Positions 61,683 to 64,000 of a stretch of DNA of 64,000 nucleotides are shown here, piece after piece (position 1 is the first letter of the stretch; the number at the start of each line of letters is the position of its first letter). Under the pieces are notes generated by a model, which was not told where the DNA came from, searched no databases, and saw nothing but the letters and a program-made list of their open reading frames with translations. The stretch comes from Mycobacterium sp. ENV421 (GTDB lineage Bacteria > Actinomycetota > Actinomycetes > Mycobacteriales > Mycobacteriaceae). The translations under genes and the position numbers were made by a program. The stretch is taken from the NCBI RefSeq assembly GCF_002887815.1, contig NZ_PDHO01000005.1, forward strand, positions 186,001 to 250,000, read 5' to 3'.

Positions 61683-62591
61683 CTAGCCGCCGGGTCGTCC
61701 GTCCACAATCACGCCCGCAGCCGCCTCGATGGGCTTGATCGCTGCGGTGAAGTCGGACTCAGGCCCTTCTTCGCGCATGACCAGTTCCCACAATCGGCCG
61801 ACGGCCGCGGCCACCTCGGTGGGTAGGCCCAACGCCTCGGCCTCCTCCAGATAGAGCCGGACGTCCTTCACCATCAGGCCGGTGGCGAACCCGTAGTCGA
61901 AGCTGCGCGGCAGAATCGACTTCGGGAACTTGTCACGGCTGGCGTTGGTGGCTCCCGATCCGGCGTTGATCACCTCGATCATCACCGACGGGTCCAGCCC
62001 GGCCTTGACGCCCATCACCACCACCTCCGAGGTGGCGGCCAGCGCGGTGGCGGCCAGTAGGTTGTTCACCAGCTTCATCGTCTGGCCCGCACCGGGTTTG
62101 GTGTCGACGAAGAACGGTGTGCCGAGCCGGGCCAGTATCGGCTCGACGATCTCGAACTGGTCGCGCGGGCCCGAAACCATCAGCGTCAGTGTCCCTTTGG
62201 CGGCGCCGCCGACACCGCCACTGACCGGACTGTCGAGCATCGCGATACCGCGTTGGGCCAGCTGCGTTTGGATCTGTTGAGCGGCAGTGCTGCCCACGGT
62301 CGACAGGTCGATGAACCGTTCGACGCGGCGTCCTTCGATCACGCCGTCCGTGCCGACCGCGACCTCACGGGAGGCAAGCACCGACGGCAGGCTCGCCAGT
62401 ACGGTCTCGGCGCGGTCGGCGACGTCACGGGGGGAGGAGGCGGCCTGGGCGCCCAGATCGACCGCCTGGGCGACGATGTCCGGGCGGGTGTCGAAGACCA
62501 CCAGCGGGTGGCCGGCCTCGATCAGGCGGGTCGCGATCGGCAGGCCCATGTTGCCCAAGCCGATGAAGCCGAGGTCCATGAGATGGCTCAC
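61683..62591 (-). CDS. 3-hydroxyisobutyrate dehydrogenase family protein
   Basis: In 302 residues, IGLGNMGLPIATRL is the NAD(P) loop, DSPVSGGVGGA the substrate motif and MKLVNNLL holds the catalytic Lys. GTG 62591 overlaps the upstream stop as GTGA; ATG 62579 (MDLGF) is also possible. It may oxidise a beta-hydroxyacid together with the CMD-like gene upstream. Confidence 0.88.
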   Translation of the reverse strand: MSHLMDLGFIGLGNMGLPIATRLIEAGHPLVVFDTRPDIVAQAVDLGAQAASSPRDVADRAETVLASLPSVLASREVAVGTDGVIEGRRVERFIDLSTVGSTAAQQIQTQLAQRGIAMLDSPVSGGVGGAAKGTLTLMVSGPRDQFEIVEPILARLGTPFFVDTKPGAGQTMKLVNNLLAATALAATSEVVVMGVKAGLDPSVMIEVINAGSGATNASRDKFPKSILPRSFDYGFATGLMVKDVRLYLEEAEALGLPTEVAAAVGRLWELVMREEGPESDFTAAIKPIEAAAGVIVDGRPGG

Positions 62592-62977
62592 TGAGCGTCG
62601 AGTTCGGCGAAGGCCTCTCGGGCGACCCGGAAGCCGTCGACGGCTGCGGGCGCGCCTGCGTAGATCGCCACCTGAAGCAGGATCTCGCGAATCTCCTCGC
62701 GGGTGACCCCGTTGGTGAGTGCCCCGCGCACATGGGTTTTCAGCTCGTGGGGGCGGTTCAGCACCGAGATCATCGCCAGGTTGAGCATGCTGCGGGTCTT
62801 GAGCGGGAGTTCCTCGCGGCCCCACACCGCACCCCAGCAGTACTCGGTGAGCAGATCCTGCAGCGGTTTGCTGAAGTCGTCGGCCTGCCGCTCGGCGTTG
62901 GCGACGTACTCCTCGCCGAGCACCGCGGCGCGGATCTGTCGTCCCTTGTCGTATGTTGCCTGGTCCATGGCGTCCAT
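62588..62977 (-). CDS. Carboxymuconolactone decarboxylase-like protein
   Basis: The 129-residue AhpD-like protein has EYCWGAVWGREELPLKTRSM and the HVRGALTNGVTREEI segment of 4-carboxymuconolactone decarboxylases. The CxxC of peroxidase-active AhpD relatives is not seen, supporting decarboxylase or unknown function. It overlaps the downstream dehydrogenase gene. Confidence 0.87.
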   Translation of the reverse strand: MDAMDQATYDKGRQIRAAVLGEEYVANAERQADDFSKPLQDLLTEYCWGAVWGREELPLKTRSMLNLAMISVLNRPHELKTHVRGALTNGVTREEIREILLQVAIYAGAPAAVDGFRVAREAFAELDAQ

Positions 62978-62989
62978 GATCGCACCGGG

Positions 62990-64000
62990 TCAGGTGAGGA
63001 TGGGCAGCACCAACCGCGATGACGACCGCACGATGTTGAGGCTGCTGGTGCCGACGCTGGCATGCCGGAAGTTCATGATCGCCGGGGTGTCCGGATCCTG
63101 GTCGTCACTGGTGATCGTGATCTGGATGCGGTGACCCGCGCCGAAGCGGCGGGCGTTGGGCACCAGGGGGATCCGGTACTCGACGTCGTCACCGACGGGT
63201 ACTGCCTGCGGACGGCGGCACGGCAGCATCGGTGCACCCGGCCGGCTGCCGGTCTCGTCCACCTCGCGCAGGCTCGCCCGCAGCCAGCCTGCGGTCACCG
63301 GTTCCGTCTCGCCGTCGGGGGAGACGTCGGAGAGCGTGACGATCCACGCGGTGTCGGCGGCGGTGGCGCTGGCGGTCAACCGCAACTCGATGTCGCCGAC
63401 GACCTCGACGGGCGCGGTCAGTGGCCGGCTGATCCAGGTCAGCGCCGACGGGGGATCGATCGGACTGGGCTTGGCCCGGCCGAGCCCCCCGCCGAGCGCC
63501 ATGAACTCACACGCGCCGGGGCTGCCTTCGTCATCGTCGAGGATGCCGTCGGCGCGCAGCGCCAGTTCGCGGACGGTGCTTGCCGGCGGCCAGGATTCGC
63601 ACGTGCGCCACTCGTCGGCGCCCGGCAGGACATAGCGAACGGCCGGACCGTCGAGGATGCCGGTGTCGCGGCCCTTGAGCCAATGGTCGTACCAGGCCAG
63701 CGCTTCGATGTGCAGGCTTTCCCACGGCCAGGTCAGTCCGTACTCGCCGAGCATCCCGATGCGCACGCACGGGCTGTTGGTCAGCCCGGCGTAACTGGTG
63801 AACGTCGACGGCAGGTGTAGCGGGACGTTCTGCCAGTCGCAGCCCAAATAAACTGGGATATCTACCTTTTCGAGCAGTGGCAACAGGTTGCGTTCGTCCC
63901 ACCAGGCGTCGCGGGTGGGATGCTTGACCGCAGCGTCGAGCCACAGCTCGTCCCACGGGTGCGGGTCGTGCGGCAGTTTGAGCAGCCCGCGCATCATCGT
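62990..64000 (-). CDS. CocE/NonD-family hydrolase, truncated by window edge
   Basis: The C-terminal 336 residues visible include the end of the alpha/beta-hydrolase and cap region (YLGCDWQNVPLHLPSTF, LAWYDHWLKGRDTG) and the PepX-type jelly-roll domain (PVEVVGDIELRLTAS). Full-length members are ~560 residues, so the N-terminal part with the nucleophile Ser is outside the window. The frame stays open to the edge, so the M at 63997 is not a start. It stops 12 bp before the CMD-like gene start. Confidence 0.85.
   Translation of the reverse strand, partial: TMMRGLLKLPHDPHPWDELWLDAAVKHPTRDAWWDERNLLPLLEKVDIPVYLGCDWQNVPLHLPSTFTSYAGLTNSPCVRIGMLGEYGLTWPWESLHIEALAWYDHWLKGRDTGILDGPAVRYVLPGADEWRTCESWPPASTVRELALRADGILDDDEGSPGACEFMALGGGLGRAKPSPIDPPSALTWISRPLTAPVEVVGDIELRLTASATAADTAWIVTLSDVSPDGETEPVTAGWLRASLREVDETGSRPGAPMLPCRRPQAVPVGDDVEYRIPLVPNARRFGAGHRIQITITSDDQDPDTPAIMNFRHASVGTSSLNIVRSSSRLVLPILT

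Overview
The window is high-GC actinobacterial DNA, almost certainly from a Mycobacterium/Mycolicibacterium chromosome. The strongest evidence is at 52.5-61.4 kb, where thrS, a HIT protein, pgsA, the PIM acyltransferase, pimA, a membrane-anchored Nudix protein, pdxS, tesB and pdxT lie in the order of the M. tuberculosis Rv2614c-Rv2604c region. MPT64-like, deazaflavin-oxidoreductase-like, ANTAR and SigG-like genes, frequent GTG starts and 4-nt ATGA/GTGA gene overlaps fit the same group.

Layout. (1) About 1-10,244 is the right-hand part of an integrated phage-like element. All of its modules read leftward: tyrosine integrase, HTH excisionase-like protein, P-loop replication protein, a candidate iteron origin, HNH nuclease, large terminase, portal, minor head protein, scaffold-like protein, major capsid and a truncated connector. 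It ends at a displaced tRNA 3' end (10,217-10,244). Its left part lies outside the window, so tail genes can be neither shown nor excluded. (2) 10.3-13.9 kb holds a MarR regulator, two lipoprotein-like genes (one frameshifted) and a flavin monooxygenase. (3) 13.9-25.7 kb is a MarR gene divergent from a ten-gene, mostly coupled cluster: membrane protein, GH15 glucoamylase-like enzyme, SDR, pyruvate-oxidase-like ThDP enzyme, second membrane protein, gluconate-dehydrogenase small subunit, GMC oxidoreductase, enolase-superfamily enzyme, GT4 glycosyltransferase and PAS-ANTAR regulator. It reads as a sugar/aldonate oxidation route. (4) 26-35 kb carries secreted proteins, a class-II-like UvrA, TetR/P450 genes and a second P450. 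(5) 35-37.4 kb is a partner-switching module (GAF-PP2C phosphatase, STAS antagonist, HATPase anti-sigma factor) with a SigF-type -10 before the anti-sigma gene. (6) 37.4-41.7 kb has an Ltp2-like thiolase-fold protein and its DUF35 partner, divergent from an SDR, a DHDPR-like reductase and a TetR regulator. (7) 41.8-43.3 kb encodes an Hsp70-fold protein with a transmembrane segment and a Thr-rich tail. (8) 43.3-47.8 kb is a tightly coupled GT2/acyl-CoA-dehydrogenase-like/PIG-L/methyltransferase operon downstream of two SDRs. (9) 48-52.4 kb has a SigG-like sigma factor, a GAF-ANTAR protein, membrane proteins and a thioesterase. (10) 52.5-61.4 kb is the conserved phosphatidylinositol-mannoside and pyridoxal-phosphate block. 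(11) The right end holds a 47-codon small ORF, a 3-hydroxyisobutyrate-dehydrogenase-like gene, a carboxymuconolactone-decarboxylase-like gene and a truncated CocE/NonD hydrolase.

Functionally, thrS to the Nudix gene and pdxS to pdxT are core lipid, translation and cofactor genes, whereas 1-25 kb and 35-47 kb are accessory and regulatory. The systems most worth follow-up are the tail-less-looking phage element with its iteron origin, the oxidative sugar cluster, the Ltp2/DUF35 aldolase-like pair and the four-gene glycan-like operon. All names were assigned by reading motifs; no database search was made.
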